From positions 62,001 to 126,000 of the forward strand of contig NZ_JAFCLU010000011.1 of assembly GCF_018130385.1 (NCBI RefSeq): DNA of 64,000 nucleotides. The letters are read 5' to 3'. The notes under the pieces are model-generated. The model ran no database searches, had not been told where the DNA came from, and saw only the letters and a program-made list of their open reading frames with translations. Both the position numbers and the translations under genes were made by a program. Positions 41,523-50,416 of this stretch are shown here, piece after piece; the first letter of the stretch is position 1; each line of letters starts with the position of its first letter. This DNA is from Bradyrhizobium sp. AUGA SZCCT0283 (GTDB lineage: Bacteria; Pseudomonadota; Alphaproteobacteria; Rhizobiales; Xanthobacteraceae).

Positions 41523-41720
41523 ATGAGCGAAGTTGATTTCGAACGAATTGTCGATGCCGTGCGGAAGGAAATCGCGCTTGCACCGGCGATGCATTCGTTG
41601 ACGGGGTTGCAGGCTTCAGCCTGGCGAGTGAAGGCCGCCGGCGACAAGCTCATGTCCCGACGCCACGCGCCCATGACCAGGATTCGCCGCGTGGGCGAGG
41701 GACGGAAGCGTTACAGGTGA
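41523..41720 (+). CDS. Small basic protein, tentative
   Basis: 65-residue frame MSEVDFERIVDAVRKEIALAP... with a basic C-terminus (MTRIRRVGEGRKRYR). The ATG at 41523 is preceded by GGAG at acceptable spacing. An overlapping minus-strand frame (41258-41674) has no better claim. It lies 18 bases before the next small gene on the same strand and may share its transcript. No family recognised. Confidence 0.5.
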   Translation: MSEVDFERIVDAVRKEIALAPAMHSLTGLQASAWRVKAAGDKLMSRRHAPMTRIRRVGEGRKRYR

Positions 41721-41738
41721 AACGAGACAGGTGAGTTA

Positions 41739-42008
41739 ATGGAACGATCAGTGTTCGAAATCGTGAAGGCGCCGCTGGGCTGGTCGGTATTTGCCGACAA
41801 CGTCAAGATCGGCGGCGTCTACGATTCGCGAGGCGCCGCCCTCGAAGCCGCCGCACTGGCCGCATCCTATACGATCAGCGACGGGGGCGGCGTTCAGATC
41901 AACGTGCCCGGCGCGGAGGACGAAAAGCCGCGATGGGCCGTCGCGTTTGAAATCGCGACCGCCATCCTGCCAACGAAGAGCGGGCGCGAGCGAAGCGGCC
42001 CACGGTAA
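41739..42008 (+). CDS. Small protein with a DUF2188-like motif, unknown
   Basis: 89-residue protein: FEIVKAPLGWSVFADNVKIGGVYDSRGAALEAAALAASYTI resembles the short beta-beta-alpha pattern of DUF2188-type proteins (a wrapping motif followed by an A-rich helix). The ATG at 41739 lies close behind the preceding small frame. Function is unknown; the pattern is seen in many small, probably stress-related proteobacterial proteins. Confidence 0.68.
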   Translation: MERSVFEIVKAPLGWSVFADNVKIGGVYDSRGAALEAAALAASYTISDGGGVQINVPGAEDEKPRWAVAFEIATAILPTKSGRERSGPR

Positions 42009-42171
42009 AGCTCGTGTGAAGGCAATCGCTCGACTTTGACGGATAGCCTCCACTCCGTGGGAGGAATTTCAAACTAGCATGAGCTTGTCCGCGCAGTCGC
42101 GAGCCATGCGTGGATCGACACTGGCCGCCGTCGGTTTTCCGCCGGCGGCCTTTCATTTCACATCCGGTTTT

Positions 42172-42747
42172 TCATTTCATATCGTCGAACGGCGACACCG
42201 CGGGGCTGCCGACGCGCATCCGCTTGATGCGGCGCACCGCCATCGGCGCACCGTCGGACTGGTACTGCAGTTCGTATTTCTTGCCGTTCCTGTCGACCGC
42301 GCTGCAGGTGATGCTGGAAAGTTCGAGCGTCACGAAGTTGCCGACCTGTTTGCAGAGGCCGGCGGTCGATTCGACGGACGGCACCGGCAGCCCGTCGGCC
42401 TTCGGCCTGTCCTTGGATTTCAGCAGCATCCGGTCGATCGGCAATTCGTACAGATTGGCGTCCGGCCTTCGCCCGTTGTCGCCGGAGAACGTGATGATGT
42501 GGCTGCCATCGTCGGGATCGTCGAGCGCCACGGTAAAATTCGCCCGGCCTTCCTCGGTCTGGAAGAAAGCAACGGCCCGGCAGGCAAAATCCCGTCCCGC
42601 GACCTTGAGCGTGCTGCACCTGCCGGACATCATCGCAAAGATGACGGTGTCGGGCTCTTGCCGCTGAAGCTCGTCCGAGGCGCGGGCCGGCGTTGCAATG
42701 AAAATGATGGCAAGGGCGAAAGCCTGCCGGCAAAATTTCATGGTCAT
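42172..42747 (-). CDS. Periplasmic protein of unknown function
   Basis: 191-residue protein with a signal peptide (FCRQAFALAIIFIATPARA) and a mature beta-rich domain containing four Cys at GRCSTLKVAGRDFACRAVAFF and GLCKQVGNFVTLELSSITCSA, probably two disulfides. Start is ATG 42747 or 42741 (MTMKFCRQ); there is no strong ribosome site. The last residues FDDMK are polar. I do not recognise a domain. It is downstream of, and in the same direction as, acdR (100 bases away) but probably independent. Confidence 0.75.
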   Translation of the reverse strand: MTMKFCRQAFALAIIFIATPARASDELQRQEPDTVIFAMMSGRCSTLKVAGRDFACRAVAFFQTEEGRANFTVALDDPDDGSHIITFSGDNGRRPDANLYELPIDRMLLKSKDRPKADGLPVPSVESTAGLCKQVGNFVTLELSSITCSAVDRNGKKYELQYQSDGAPMAVRRIKRMRVGSPAVSPFDDMK

Positions 42748-42847
42748 GCCCGGTTGATAGGACATGGCGCGCTGTGTGACCAGAGTCTCGCAGGGTTCCG
42801 GAAGAGCACCAAGGTAAGATAGCCCTGTTTGCAGCGCCAAACGGCAA

Positions 42848-43312
42848 TCAGAAATCGAGCGGCGCGTTGTCGACCACCTCCTTCATGACGAAGAAAGTGC
42901 GGGTCTGGCGGACGCCCGGCAGCGCGATCAATTGTTCGCCATGGATGCGGTTGAAATCCTCCATGTCGCCGACGCGGATCTTGAGGAAATAGTCAAAATC
43001 GCCGGCCACCAGGTGGCAATCCAGCACGAATTTCAGCTGCGCGATGGCCCGCTCAAAGGCGGCAAAGCTTTCCGGCGTGGAGCGGTCGAGCACGACGCCG
43101 ACCATGACCAGCGCCCCCTTGCCGACCTTGCGCGGCGCCACCATCGCCCTGATCTGGGAGATGAATCCCTCGTCGAACAGCCGCTGGGTGCGCCGGTGAC
43201 AGGTTGCGGCGCTGACGCCGGCCGTTTCAGCCAGCTCGGCATTGGTCAGCCGGCCGCTATTCTGCAGCAAACGCAATATCTTAAGGTCGGTACGGTCGAG
43301 CCTGCCGGCCAT
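42848..43312 (-). CDS. acdR: Lrp/AsnC regulator of ACC deaminase
   Basis: 154-residue Lrp-family protein: winged HTH at about residues 8-60 (LRLLQNSGRLTNAELAETAGVSAATCHRRTQRL) and a RAM ligand domain (VMVGVVLDRSTPESFAAFERAI to TRTFFVMKEVVDNAPLDF). The ATG at 43312 (MAGRLDRTD) fits the family; the frame is open 22 codons upstream without a ribosome site. It is divergent from acdS across 161 bases, the arrangement known for AcdR/AcdS, in which AcdR activates acdS in response to ACC. The pairing and family make acdR the best name; binding sites in the gap are not marked by a clear palindrome. Confidence 0.9.
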   Translation of the reverse strand: MAGRLDRTDLKILRLLQNSGRLTNAELAETAGVSAATCHRRTQRLFDEGFISQIRAMVAPRKVGKGALVMVGVVLDRSTPESFAAFERAIAQLKFVLDCHLVAGDFDYFLKIRVGDMEDFNRIHGEQLIALPGVRQTRTFFVMKEVVDNAPLDF

Positions 43313-43473
43313 GAAAGAATCTCTCGAAATTCTATCTAATAGTGGACGAAATACTAGTTTAAGTCCGTAAACATGCAATGTTTATGAAGGGGTTCTGGTA
43401 ATTTAGAGAGCACTTTTCAAGCCATCAATGATACGGCCGTTCTCGGAGATCAGGATCATCAACGAGGACGACG

Positions 43474-44487
43474 ATGCTGGAGAAATTCGAACGCTATCCG
43501 CTCACCTTCGGGCCCACCCATATCGAGAAGCTGGAGCGGCTGTCGCAGCATCTCGGCGGCCAGGTCGAGCTCTACGCCAAGCGGGAGGACTGCAATTCGG
43601 GGCTTGCCTTCGGTGGCAACAAGCTGCGCAAGCTCGAATACATCATCCCCGATGCGATCGCTTCCAATGCAGACACACTGGTCTCAATCGGCGGCGTGCA
43701 ATCCAACCACACCCGTATGGTCGCAGCCGTTGCGGCCAAGATCGGCATGAAGTGCCGCCTGGTGCAGGAAAGCTGGGTACCGCATGAAGACGCGGTCTAC
43801 GACCGCGTCGGCAATATCCTGCTCAGCCGCGTCATGGGCGCCGACGTCCAGTTGGTCGATGAAGGTTTCGATATCGGCATTCGCCAAAGCTGGGAAGATG
43901 CGATTGCCGATGTGAAAGCCAAGGGCGGCAAGCCCTATGCGATCCCGGCCGGCGCCTCCGTGCACAAATATGGTGGGCTCGGCTATGTCGGCTTTGCCGA
44001 AGAGGTCAGGGCGCAGGAGAAGGAGCTCGGCTTCGCCTTCGATTACGTCGTGGTTTGCACGGTCACCGGCTCGACCCATGCCGGCATGTTGGTTGGATTT
44101 GCCAAGGACGGCCGCGCGCGCAAGGTGATCGGCATCGACGCTTCCTTCACCCCGGCCCAAACCAAGGCCCAGGTGCTCGACATCGCCCGCAACACCGCTG
44201 ATCTCGTTGAATTGGGCGGGGAGATCGTCGAGGACGATGTCGTTCTGATCGAAGACTATGCCTACCCGGCTTACGGCGTTCCCTCAGAGGAGACCAAGGA
44301 GGCGATCCGGCTCTGCGCGCGCCTCGAAGGCATGATCACCGATCCCGTCTACGAGGGAAAATCGATGCAGGGCATGATCGATCTCGTGAACAAGGGCTAT
44401 TTCCCGAAGGGATCGAAGGTGCTCTACGCCCACCTCGGCGGTGCGCCCGCCATCAACGGATACGCCTACACGTTCCGCAACGGATGA
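43474..44487 (+). CDS. acdS: 1-aminocyclopropane-1-carboxylate deaminase
   Basis: 337-residue PLP enzyme that opens ACC, the plant ethylene precursor, to 2-oxobutyrate and ammonia, lowering host ethylene. PLP lysine Lys50 is in GGNKLRKLEY; SIGGVQSNHTR binds phosphate. Two residues that separate ACC deaminase from D-cysteine desulfhydrase are the deaminase type: Glu294 in PVYEGKSM and Leu321 in LYAHLGGAPA, corresponding to Glu295 and Leu322 in the Pseudomonas enzyme. So genuine deaminase activity is likely. It is divergent from acdR. A nodulating or plant-associated lifestyle is implied but not proven. Confidence 0.96.
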   Translation: MLEKFERYPLTFGPTHIEKLERLSQHLGGQVELYAKREDCNSGLAFGGNKLRKLEYIIPDAIASNADTLVSIGGVQSNHTRMVAAVAAKIGMKCRLVQESWVPHEDAVYDRVGNILLSRVMGADVQLVDEGFDIGIRQSWEDAIADVKAKGGKPYAIPAGASVHKYGGLGYVGFAEEVRAQEKELGFAFDYVVVCTVTGSTHAGMLVGFAKDGRARKVIGIDASFTPAQTKAQVLDIARNTADLVELGGEIVEDDVVLIEDYAYPAYGVPSEETKEAIRLCARLEGMITDPVYEGKSMQGMIDLVNKGYFPKGSKVLYAHLGGAPAINGYAYTFRNG

Positions 44488-44497
44488 CGGCTACCAT

Positions 44498-44598
44498 AGC
44501 GTTTTCGAGCGAAGTGGATACCGGTTCGCGTGAAGAAAACGCGACAAAACAAGAATCTAGAGCTTCGATTCTGATTCAATCAGAACCGAAGCTCTAGA
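44498..44598. repeat. Dispersed element with 43-base palindrome, copy 1
   Basis: Starts GCGTTTTCGAGCGAAGTGGATACCGGTTCGCG and ends in a near-perfect palindrome at 44556-44598 (arms TCTAGAGCTTCG... / ...CGAAGCTCTAGA). The right end supplies the recQ stop codon (44596-44594). A second copy is at 56880-56981. The type is widespread in Rhizobiales. Confidence 0.8.
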
Positions 44599-46450
44599 CG
44601 TCCGCCGCCCGCACCAGCGCGAGCAGTTCGTCGCCGTAATGCTCGAGCTTCTTGTCGCCGATCCCCGGGATGTTGCGGAGCTCGTTGAGCGTCGAGGGAC
44701 GTGCGGCGGCGATGCCGTCGATCGTGGAATCATGCAACACGACATAGGCCGGAACGCTTCGCTGGCGCGCGATATCGGCGCGCCAGGCCCGCAGCGCCGC
44801 CTGCAGGGGCGCATCGGCAGGCTTGGTCTCAGCGCGCGGCGCCAGATCGCCGCGCCTTGATTTGGCGCGGCTGGCGCGAATGCGCGTGCCGGGCGCCGCC
44901 TCGCGCAGCATCACCTCGGTCTCGCCTTTCAGGACGCCGCGTGCGCTCTCGGTCAATTTCAGCGCGCCAAAGGCTTCGCTGTCGGCCCGCAGATGACCCA
45001 TGGCGACCAATTGGCGGATCACGGCGCGCCATTGCTTCTCGTTCAGGTCATTGCCAATGCGGAATACGGACAGCTTGTCGTGGCCGAATTGCGTGACGCG
45101 CTCGGTCATGCGGCCGACCAGCACATCGATCAGGTGCATGGCACCAAAACGCTGCCCGGTGCGGTAGGCGCAGGACAGCAGTTTTTGCGCGGCGACCTTG
45201 CCGTCGCGAAGCTGCGGCGGCGACAGGCAGTTGTCGCAATTGCCGCAATTGCCGCCGGTGACTTCCTCGCCGAAATAACCGAGCAGGCGGCTGCGCCGGC
45301 AGCCCGCGGTTTCCGCCAGCGCGACCAGCGCATCGAGCTTGCCGATCGAGACGCGCTTGAAGGCGTCGGAGCCGGTGGATTCGTCGATCATGCGGCGCTG
45401 CTGCACGATGTCGGAGAGGCCATAGGCCATCCAGGCGCTGGAGGGTTTGCCGTCGCGCCCGGCGCGTCCGGTCTCCTGGTAATAGGCCTCGATGCTTTTC
45501 GGCAGGTCGAGATGCGCCACGAAGCGTACGTCCGGCTTGTCGATCCCCATGCCGAACGCGATGGTGGCGACGATGACGACGCCGTCCTCGTTGATGAAAC
45601 GATCCTGGTTGCGGGCGCGCAAGCTTGCATCAAGCCCGGCGTGATAGGGCAGGGCCGGGATGCCGGCGCTGGTCAACGCTTGAGCTGTATCCTCGACCTT
45701 GGCGCGCGACAGGCAGTAGACGATGCCGGCGTCTCCGGCGTGGCGTTCGCTGATGAAGGCCTTGAGCTGGGCCGGGGCGTTCTGCTTCTCGACGATTTCG
45801 TAGCGGATGTTCGGGCGGTCGAAACTCGCGACGAAGCTCGGCGCACCGGCAAGCCCGAGCCGGGTGACGATCTCCTTGCGTGTCATCTCGTCGGCGGTCG
45901 CCGTCAGCGCGATGCGCGGCACGTTGGGAAAGCGTTCGGCGAGGACAGACAGGCCGATATATTCGGGGCGGAAATCGTGCCCCCATTGCGACACGCAATG
46001 CGCCTCGTCGATCGCAAACAGCGCGATATTGGCTTGTCCAAGCAAGGACAGGCAGCGCGGCGTCAGAAGCCGCTCGGGCGCGACGTAGAGCAGGTCGAGG
46101 TCGCCGACGAGCAGCCGCCGTTCGACTTCCGAGGCTTCGTCGAACGACAGCGTCGAGTTCAACACCGCCGCGTTGACGCCGGCCTCCAGCAGCCCCGCGA
46201 CCTGGTCGCGCATCAGCGCGATCAGCGGCGACACCACGATGCCGCAGCCTTCACGCAACAAGGACGGCAGTTGATAGCACAGCGACTTGCCGCCGCCGGT
46301 CGGCATCAGCACCAGGCAGTTGCCGCCCTCCGTCACGTGCCGGACGATTTCCTCCTGCGCGCCGCGAAAGGCCGGCAGGCCGAACACGGAATTCAACACG
46401 GACAGCGCATCGGGGACAGCATCGCGGTGAAGGGCGGCGGGAGTGGACAT
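44594..46450 (-). CDS. recQ: ATP-dependent DNA helicase RecQ
   Basis: 618-residue 3'-5' DNA helicase for recombination and repair. The two RecA-like domains show Walker A MPTGGGKSLCYQLP, DEAH-box IDEAHCVSQWGHDFRPEY, motif III ALTATA and motif VI YYQETGRAGRDG; the RQC region has the zinc-binding cluster GNCGNCDNC with the preceding Cys in AGCRRS; a C-terminal HRDC domain follows (ALRAWRADIARQRSVPAYVVL ... LNELRNIPGIGDKKLEHYG). Start ATG 46450 overlaps the stop of the upstream VWA gene in TAATG, implying coupled translation. This operon with MoxR/CoxE genes is not the usual recQ setting. Confidence 0.96.
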   Translation of the reverse strand: MSTPAALHRDAVPDALSVLNSVFGLPAFRGAQEEIVRHVTEGGNCLVLMPTGGGKSLCYQLPSLLREGCGIVVSPLIALMRDQVAGLLEAGVNAAVLNSTLSFDEASEVERRLLVGDLDLLYVAPERLLTPRCLSLLGQANIALFAIDEAHCVSQWGHDFRPEYIGLSVLAERFPNVPRIALTATADEMTRKEIVTRLGLAGAPSFVASFDRPNIRYEIVEKQNAPAQLKAFISERHAGDAGIVYCLSRAKVEDTAQALTSAGIPALPYHAGLDASLRARNQDRFINEDGVVIVATIAFGMGIDKPDVRFVAHLDLPKSIEAYYQETGRAGRDGKPSSAWMAYGLSDIVQQRRMIDESTGSDAFKRVSIGKLDALVALAETAGCRRSRLLGYFGEEVTGGNCGNCDNCLSPPQLRDGKVAAQKLLSCAYRTGQRFGAMHLIDVLVGRMTERVTQFGHDKLSVFRIGNDLNEKQWRAVIRQLVAMGHLRADSEAFGALKLTESARGVLKGETEVMLREAAPGTRIRASRAKSRRGDLAPRAETKPADAPLQAALRAWRADIARQRSVPAYVVLHDSTIDGIAAARPSTLNELRNIPGIGDKKLEHYGDELLALVRAADV

Positions 46451-47826
46451 TACTGATAGCTCGCCACGATATCCGACACCGCGCGTTCGAGCTGCTTGGC
46501 GGTCGCGCATTGGCGGACGACGGTGCAGAAGGTGGAATAGCGCGGCATTTCGGAATCGCCCCAGCCCCAGGCCATGCGGCCCTCCGGATTGAGCCAGACC
46601 ACCCGCTTCGACCGCTCGGCGATGCGGCGGAGAATATCTGCGCGCGGATCGAGGTTGTTGCTGCGGGCGTCGCCGAGCACGATCACGGTGGTCTGCGGCG
46701 TGATCGCGCTCATCCAGCCGTGCTCGAAATCGGAAAAGGAATTGCCGTAATCGGACGAGCCGAAGCCTGCCTTGGACATGATCTCGGCCATCGCCTCTTC
46801 CGGCGATTTGGATTCCAGGATGTCGCTGACTTCGATCAGATGCCCGGAGAACGCAAACGAGCGGACGTCGTCCACGACCTCGTGCAGGCTGTGGATCAGC
46901 AGCAGGAAGAAATCCGACACCCGCGCCACCGAACCCGAGACGTCGCAGAGTGCCACGATCTTCGGCCTGTCGCGGTGCCGGCGTTTCCAGGCGGTGAGGA
47001 ACGGCACGCCGCCCCAGGCGGCATTGCGGCGGATGGTGCGGCGAACGTCGAGATGGCCGCGGCGCTGTCGCTTGCGCGGCTTGGAGTAGCGCTCGCGCAG
47101 GCGGCGCGCGATCTGGCGGATCAGGTGCCGCATCTGCTCGACCTGCCGCGGCTCGATCCGCGACAGCGGCGCATTGCGCAAGATTTCGTTGCGCAGGTTT
47201 TCCGATTCCTCGCGCCCGTACAGCATCAGCGCCTGCGAGACGGTCTCGCGCACTGTGCCGCGCAGCCCGTCCAGCGCTTTGGTCAGCCGTTCCGCCAGCG
47301 CCGGGTTGGTCGCGGCGAGATTGTCGAGATCGTCACGCAGGCGCTGGATGCCCATCTGATCGAGGATACGGCCGGAAAAGATGCCGCGCTGCGTGAAATA
47401 GCGGATGTCGGACAGCGAGGCCGCGCTCGCGGCGTTGGCGATGGCGGCCGAAATCTGGTTGCGGTCCTGCGCCAGCAGCATCTGGGCGAGCTGGCCGAGC
47501 CCCTCGGCCTGCTCGTCGCCGCCGCTGGCGTCGCCGGGTGAATCAGAGGCTGAATTGGATCCGGACGGATCCTGCTCGTCGGCCTTGCCGTCCTCGGGCA
47601 GCGGCTGCGGCTCGGGCTGATCGAAGAACAGATCGAAACAATCGCCGAGCGCCTTCTTCTCATCCTGCGTCTTGGCAAGCGTCAGCAGAAAAGTGTCGCG
47701 CAGGATGGTGCGGTCGGCAAAGCCGACCTTGGAGACGGCCCGCATTGCGTCGATGCTTTCGGCCGGCGAGAGCCTCACGCCTGCGCCCCGCGCCGCACGA
47801 AAGAAGCGATGCAGGTTCTCTCTCAT
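46450..47826 (-). CDS. CoxE-like VWA-domain protein
   Basis: 458-residue VWA/CoxE protein. An N-terminal helical part (FRAARGAGVRLSPAESIDAMRAV) is followed by an acidic low-complexity linker (about 70-108), a central helical region and a basic stretch RYSKPRKRQRRGHLDVRRTIRRN that leads into the VWA domain from about residue 290. The metal-ion-dependent adhesion site begins ALCDVSGSV (DxSxS), with the later TVIVLGDARSN acidic motif. CoxE proteins with MoxR ATPases mature metal centres, classically CO dehydrogenase. It sits between the MoxR gene (7 bases) and recQ (1-base overlap), so the three form an operon. Confidence 0.9.
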   Translation of the reverse strand: MRENLHRFFRAARGAGVRLSPAESIDAMRAVSKVGFADRTILRDTFLLTLAKTQDEKKALGDCFDLFFDQPEPQPLPEDGKADEQDPSGSNSASDSPGDASGGDEQAEGLGQLAQMLLAQDRNQISAAIANAASAASLSDIRYFTQRGIFSGRILDQMGIQRLRDDLDNLAATNPALAERLTKALDGLRGTVRETVSQALMLYGREESENLRNEILRNAPLSRIEPRQVEQMRHLIRQIARRLRERYSKPRKRQRRGHLDVRRTIRRNAAWGGVPFLTAWKRRHRDRPKIVALCDVSGSVARVSDFFLLLIHSLHEVVDDVRSFAFSGHLIEVSDILESKSPEEAMAEIMSKAGFGSSDYGNSFSDFEHGWMSAITPQTTVIVLGDARSNNLDPRADILRRIAERSKRVVWLNPEGRMAWGWGDSEMPRYSTFCTVVRQCATAKQLERAVSDIVASYQ

Positions 47827-47833
47827 CCCTTGT

Positions 47834-48781
47834 CTATCCGAAGACGTTCTGACGCGAGGCCTTGGCGATGAAGGTGGAGACCTGAGGCATGGTGGCCTCG
47901 ATGTCCGCCTCGTATTTCAGGAGAACGTTCAGCGTGTCCTTGACCACCTCGTGACCAAGCTCGGGCGCCTGCAGCAGCACCAGCACGCGCGCCCAGTCGA
48001 TGGTTTCGCTGACCGACGGCAGCTTCTTCAGGTCCAGCGTGCGGACCTCGTGGATGAAGCTGACCATCTGCTTGCGCAGCGTTTGCGAAATGCCGGGCAC
48101 CCGGCTCTCGACGATCCGCTCTTCCAGTCTCTGTTCGGGAAAGCCGATATGAAGATGCAGGCAGCGCCGCTTCAGCGCGTCGCCGAGATCGCGTTCGCTG
48201 TTCGAGGTCAGGATCACGGTCGGTGGCGCGACGGCGACGATGGTGCCGAGTTCCGGAATCGTCACCTGGAAATCGCTGAGAATTTCCAGCAGCAGCGATT
48301 CGAACTCGGCATCCGATTTGTCGATTTCGTCGATCAGCAATACGCAGCCGGCAGGCTGCTCCAGCGCCTGCAGCAGCGGCCGGGGCTCGACGAATTCCTT
48401 GGAAAAGAACACGTCGCCGAAATCGTGAAGCTGATTGAGCGCCGCTTCCAGCGTCGGAGCGCCGCCGAGGACTTCGCCGAGCTTGTCCTTGAGGATCTGC
48501 GTGTACAGAAGCTGCTTGGCGTACTTCCACTCGTAGAGCGCCTTGGCCTCGTCGAGCCCCTCATAGCATTGCAGACGGATCATCTTCATGCCGCGCCATG
48601 CGGCGATCGCCTTTGCGAGCTCGGTCTTGCCGACGCCGGCGGGGCCTTCGACCAGGATGGGTTTTTCGATCTGCTGCGCCAGATAGACTGCGGTCGCGAT
48701 CTGGCGGCTTGCAATATAGCCTTGCGCCGCAAGACCGCTTTCCACTGCCTCGATCGAGGCCGACGGCCGGTTTTCAGCCAC
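47834..48781 (-). CDS. MoxR-family AAA+ ATPase (CoxD-like)
   Basis: 315-residue AAA+ ATPase. Walker A is GPAGVGKT at residues 46-53, Walker B CVLLIDEIDKSD, and sensor 1 VILTSNSERDLG, with arginine finger region KRRCLHLHIGFP. The short C-terminal lid is typical of the MoxR/CoxD group that acts as a chaperone for metallocofactor insertion together with a CoxE-type VWA partner, which is the next gene. The GTG at 48781 is preceded by GGAG nine bases away; the frame's earlier TTG at 48838 adds 19 residues without support. Its client could be the CoxSLM-like enzyme 40 kb away, or something else. Confidence 0.9.
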   Translation of the reverse strand: MAENRPSASIEAVESGLAAQGYIASRQIATAVYLAQQIEKPILVEGPAGVGKTELAKAIAAWRGMKMIRLQCYEGLDEAKALYEWKYAKQLLYTQILKDKLGEVLGGAPTLEAALNQLHDFGDVFFSKEFVEPRPLLQALEQPAGCVLLIDEIDKSDAEFESLLLEILSDFQVTIPELGTIVAVAPPTVILTSNSERDLGDALKRRCLHLHIGFPEQRLEERIVESRVPGISQTLRKQMVSFIHEVRTLDLKKLPSVSETIDWARVLVLLQAPELGHEVVKDTLNVLLKYEADIEATMPQVSTFIAKASRQNVFG

Positions 48782-48890
48782 GGGTTTCAACTCCGAATTC
48801 GATAGATTTCCGAAATGTTCTGCCTGCGTTCCCGGCAAAGAACAAGCGCCGTTTGGTCATAACGAGCGCGCAAATTCCGGTATTTTCCGC

Positions 48891-49526
48891 CTAGCGCAAT
48901 GCCAGCCCGGTTGCGGCTTGCAGTTCCGTGATCGCCTGCGCCGCGTTGACCACCTTGATCGTGGTCATCCCCATGTCGCGCGCCGGCTTCAGGTTGACGC
49001 CGAGGTCGTCGAGATAGACGCAGTTCTTGGGATTCACTTCCAGGGTTTCAACCATCATCCGGTAGATGCGCGGGTCGGGCTTCCGGAGGCCGATTTTCGC
49101 CGACTCGATGACATGGTCGAACAGCGCCATCACTTCGGCGACATAGAGCTTGCGGCCGCTATGGCTGCCGATGGCGTTGGCGGGAAGGTTGTTGGTGATG
49201 CAGCCGGTCTTGAATTGCGCCTTCACGCGCTTGAGCGCCTCGACCATCTCGGGCCGCAGATCGCCCGACAGCAGCGGCAGCACGTCCTTGCCGCGAACTG
49301 CCGCGCCCAGCGCCAGCGATTCAGCCGCGAACAACTCGTCGAAGGCTTCGATGTCGACCTCGGCCCGCTCGAACCTGGCCCAGGCGTTTTCCAGGTGATT
49401 GGCGGCGTTGGTGCGCCGGATGATGTCGGCGGGCAGCCCGCGCTCGGTCTCGAACCGCGCAAAAGCCTCGAACGGCGAGGTGGTCAGCACGCCGCCGAAA
49501 TCCCAGATCACTGCCTCGATCATCAT
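48891..49526 (-). CDS. HAD-superfamily hydrolase (HAD-IA type)
   Basis: 211-residue haloacid-dehalogenase-like hydrolase. Motif I is VIWDFGGVLTTSP (nucleophile Asp, but the second Asp of a classical phosphatase is Gly here: DFGG), motif II ITNNLP, motif III the Lys in KIGLRKPDP and motif IV YLDDLGVNLKPAR. The DFGGVL form is shared with the epoxide-hydrolase N-terminal phosphatase and ACAD10-like HADs. Two adjacent ATGs (49526, 49523) can start it. It lies upstream of moxR, same strand, with 109 bases between; cotranscription is possible. Substrate unknown. Confidence 0.87.
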   Translation of the reverse strand: MMIEAVIWDFGGVLTTSPFEAFARFETERGLPADIIRRTNAANHLENAWARFERAEVDIEAFDELFAAESLALGAAVRGKDVLPLLSGDLRPEMVEALKRVKAQFKTGCITNNLPANAIGSHSGRKLYVAEVMALFDHVIESAKIGLRKPDPRIYRMMVETLEVNPKNCVYLDDLGVNLKPARDMGMTTIKVVNAAQAITELQAATGLALR

Positions 49527-49634
49527 GCCCTGCCTGAAACAAATGTGTTGGCGAGCGGCTAACACGAATTGCCTGCTGGAACCAGAGCGATCGGGCGCTT
49601 GGCGACATGCGCAGCGCGGGTTATTGCTGCGCCG

Positions 49635-50408
49635 ATGAACATCCTGCCTCGCTTGAGTGCCAGCCTTATTGCCGGCCTTGCCCTGCTGCTATCCGTTCCC
49701 GCGCACGCCATCGTCGGCGGCGGTGCGCCGTCGACGGAAGGCGTGGCCCGCTCGGTCGTTACCATCGTCGGCTCGCGCGGCAATTTTTGCACCGGCGCGT
49801 TGATCGCGCCGAAGTTGGTGCTGACGGCGGCGCACTGCGTGCCATCAGGCGCGGAGTACAAGATCGTTGAATATGGCGCCGACCGGCAGCCGTCGCTGCT
49901 GGACGTCAAGAGCGTCACCATTCATCCCGGCTTCAACATGCAGGCGATGTCGGGACATCGTGCGACGGCGGATGTCGCGTTGCTGCAGTTGGCCGCGCCG
50001 CCCAAGGGAAAGACGCCGGCCGCGCTCGGATCGCCTGATATCCCGATCAACGTCGGCAGCCGTTTTTCCGTCGCGGGCATCGGCGTAACCGTGCGCGGCG
50101 ACGGCAAGAGCGGCGGCACCATCCGCGTCGCCGGTCTGGTCGCGACCGGCAAACCCGGCACGCTGCAGATCCGGCTTGTCGATCCGGTCGGGCAGGGCAC
50201 GCGTGAGGGACTCGGCGCCTGCACGGGAGATTCCGGCGCGCCTGTTTTCGAGGACAAGCAAGGTGGGCCGGTGATCGTCGGCGTGGTGAGTTGGTCGACC
50301 GGGCCGAACGGCTCGGCGGGTTGCGGCGGCATGACCGGTGTTACGCCGCTGACGCTGTACCGAGACTGGATCGTGCAGACCGCGCAGAAGTGGGGAATGG
50401 GGCTGTAA
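49635..50408 (+). CDS. Secreted trypsin-like serine protease (S1A)
   Basis: 257-residue exported chymotrypsin-fold protease. A signal peptide (LIAGLALLLSVPAHA) precedes IVGGG, the classic N-terminus released on zymogen activation. The triad is His67 (LTAAHC), Asp113 (TADVALLQL) and Ser200 (CTGDSGAPV). Cysteine pairs at FCTGALI...AAHC and GACTGDSG...GCGGM are placed as in trypsins. The S1 pocket residue six before Ser200 is in LGACTGDS, where the side chain is Gly rather than the trypsin Asp, so the specificity may not be trypsin-like. The ATG at 49635 is chosen over an upstream frame without a signal. It stands alone. Confidence 0.88.
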   Translation: MNILPRLSASLIAGLALLLSVPAHAIVGGGAPSTEGVARSVVTIVGSRGNFCTGALIAPKLVLTAAHCVPSGAEYKIVEYGADRQPSLLDVKSVTIHPGFNMQAMSGHRATADVALLQLAAPPKGKTPAALGSPDIPINVGSRFSVAGIGVTVRGDGKSGGTIRVAGLVATGKPGTLQIRLVDPVGQGTREGLGACTGDSGAPVFEDKQGGPVIVGVVSWSTGPNGSAGCGGMTGVTPLTLYRDWIVQTAQKWGMGL

Positions 50409-50416
50409 TTACTTCC

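Noticed and set aside
41258..41674. A 138-codon minus-strand frame between two hypotheticals
   Set aside because: It overlaps a plus-strand frame with a better ribosome site, and its translation is Ala/Ser/Pro/Arg-rich without structure.
44993..46456. A 487-codon plus-strand frame opposite recQ
   Set aside because: Antisense to all RecQ helicase motifs; composition typical of a shadow frame.
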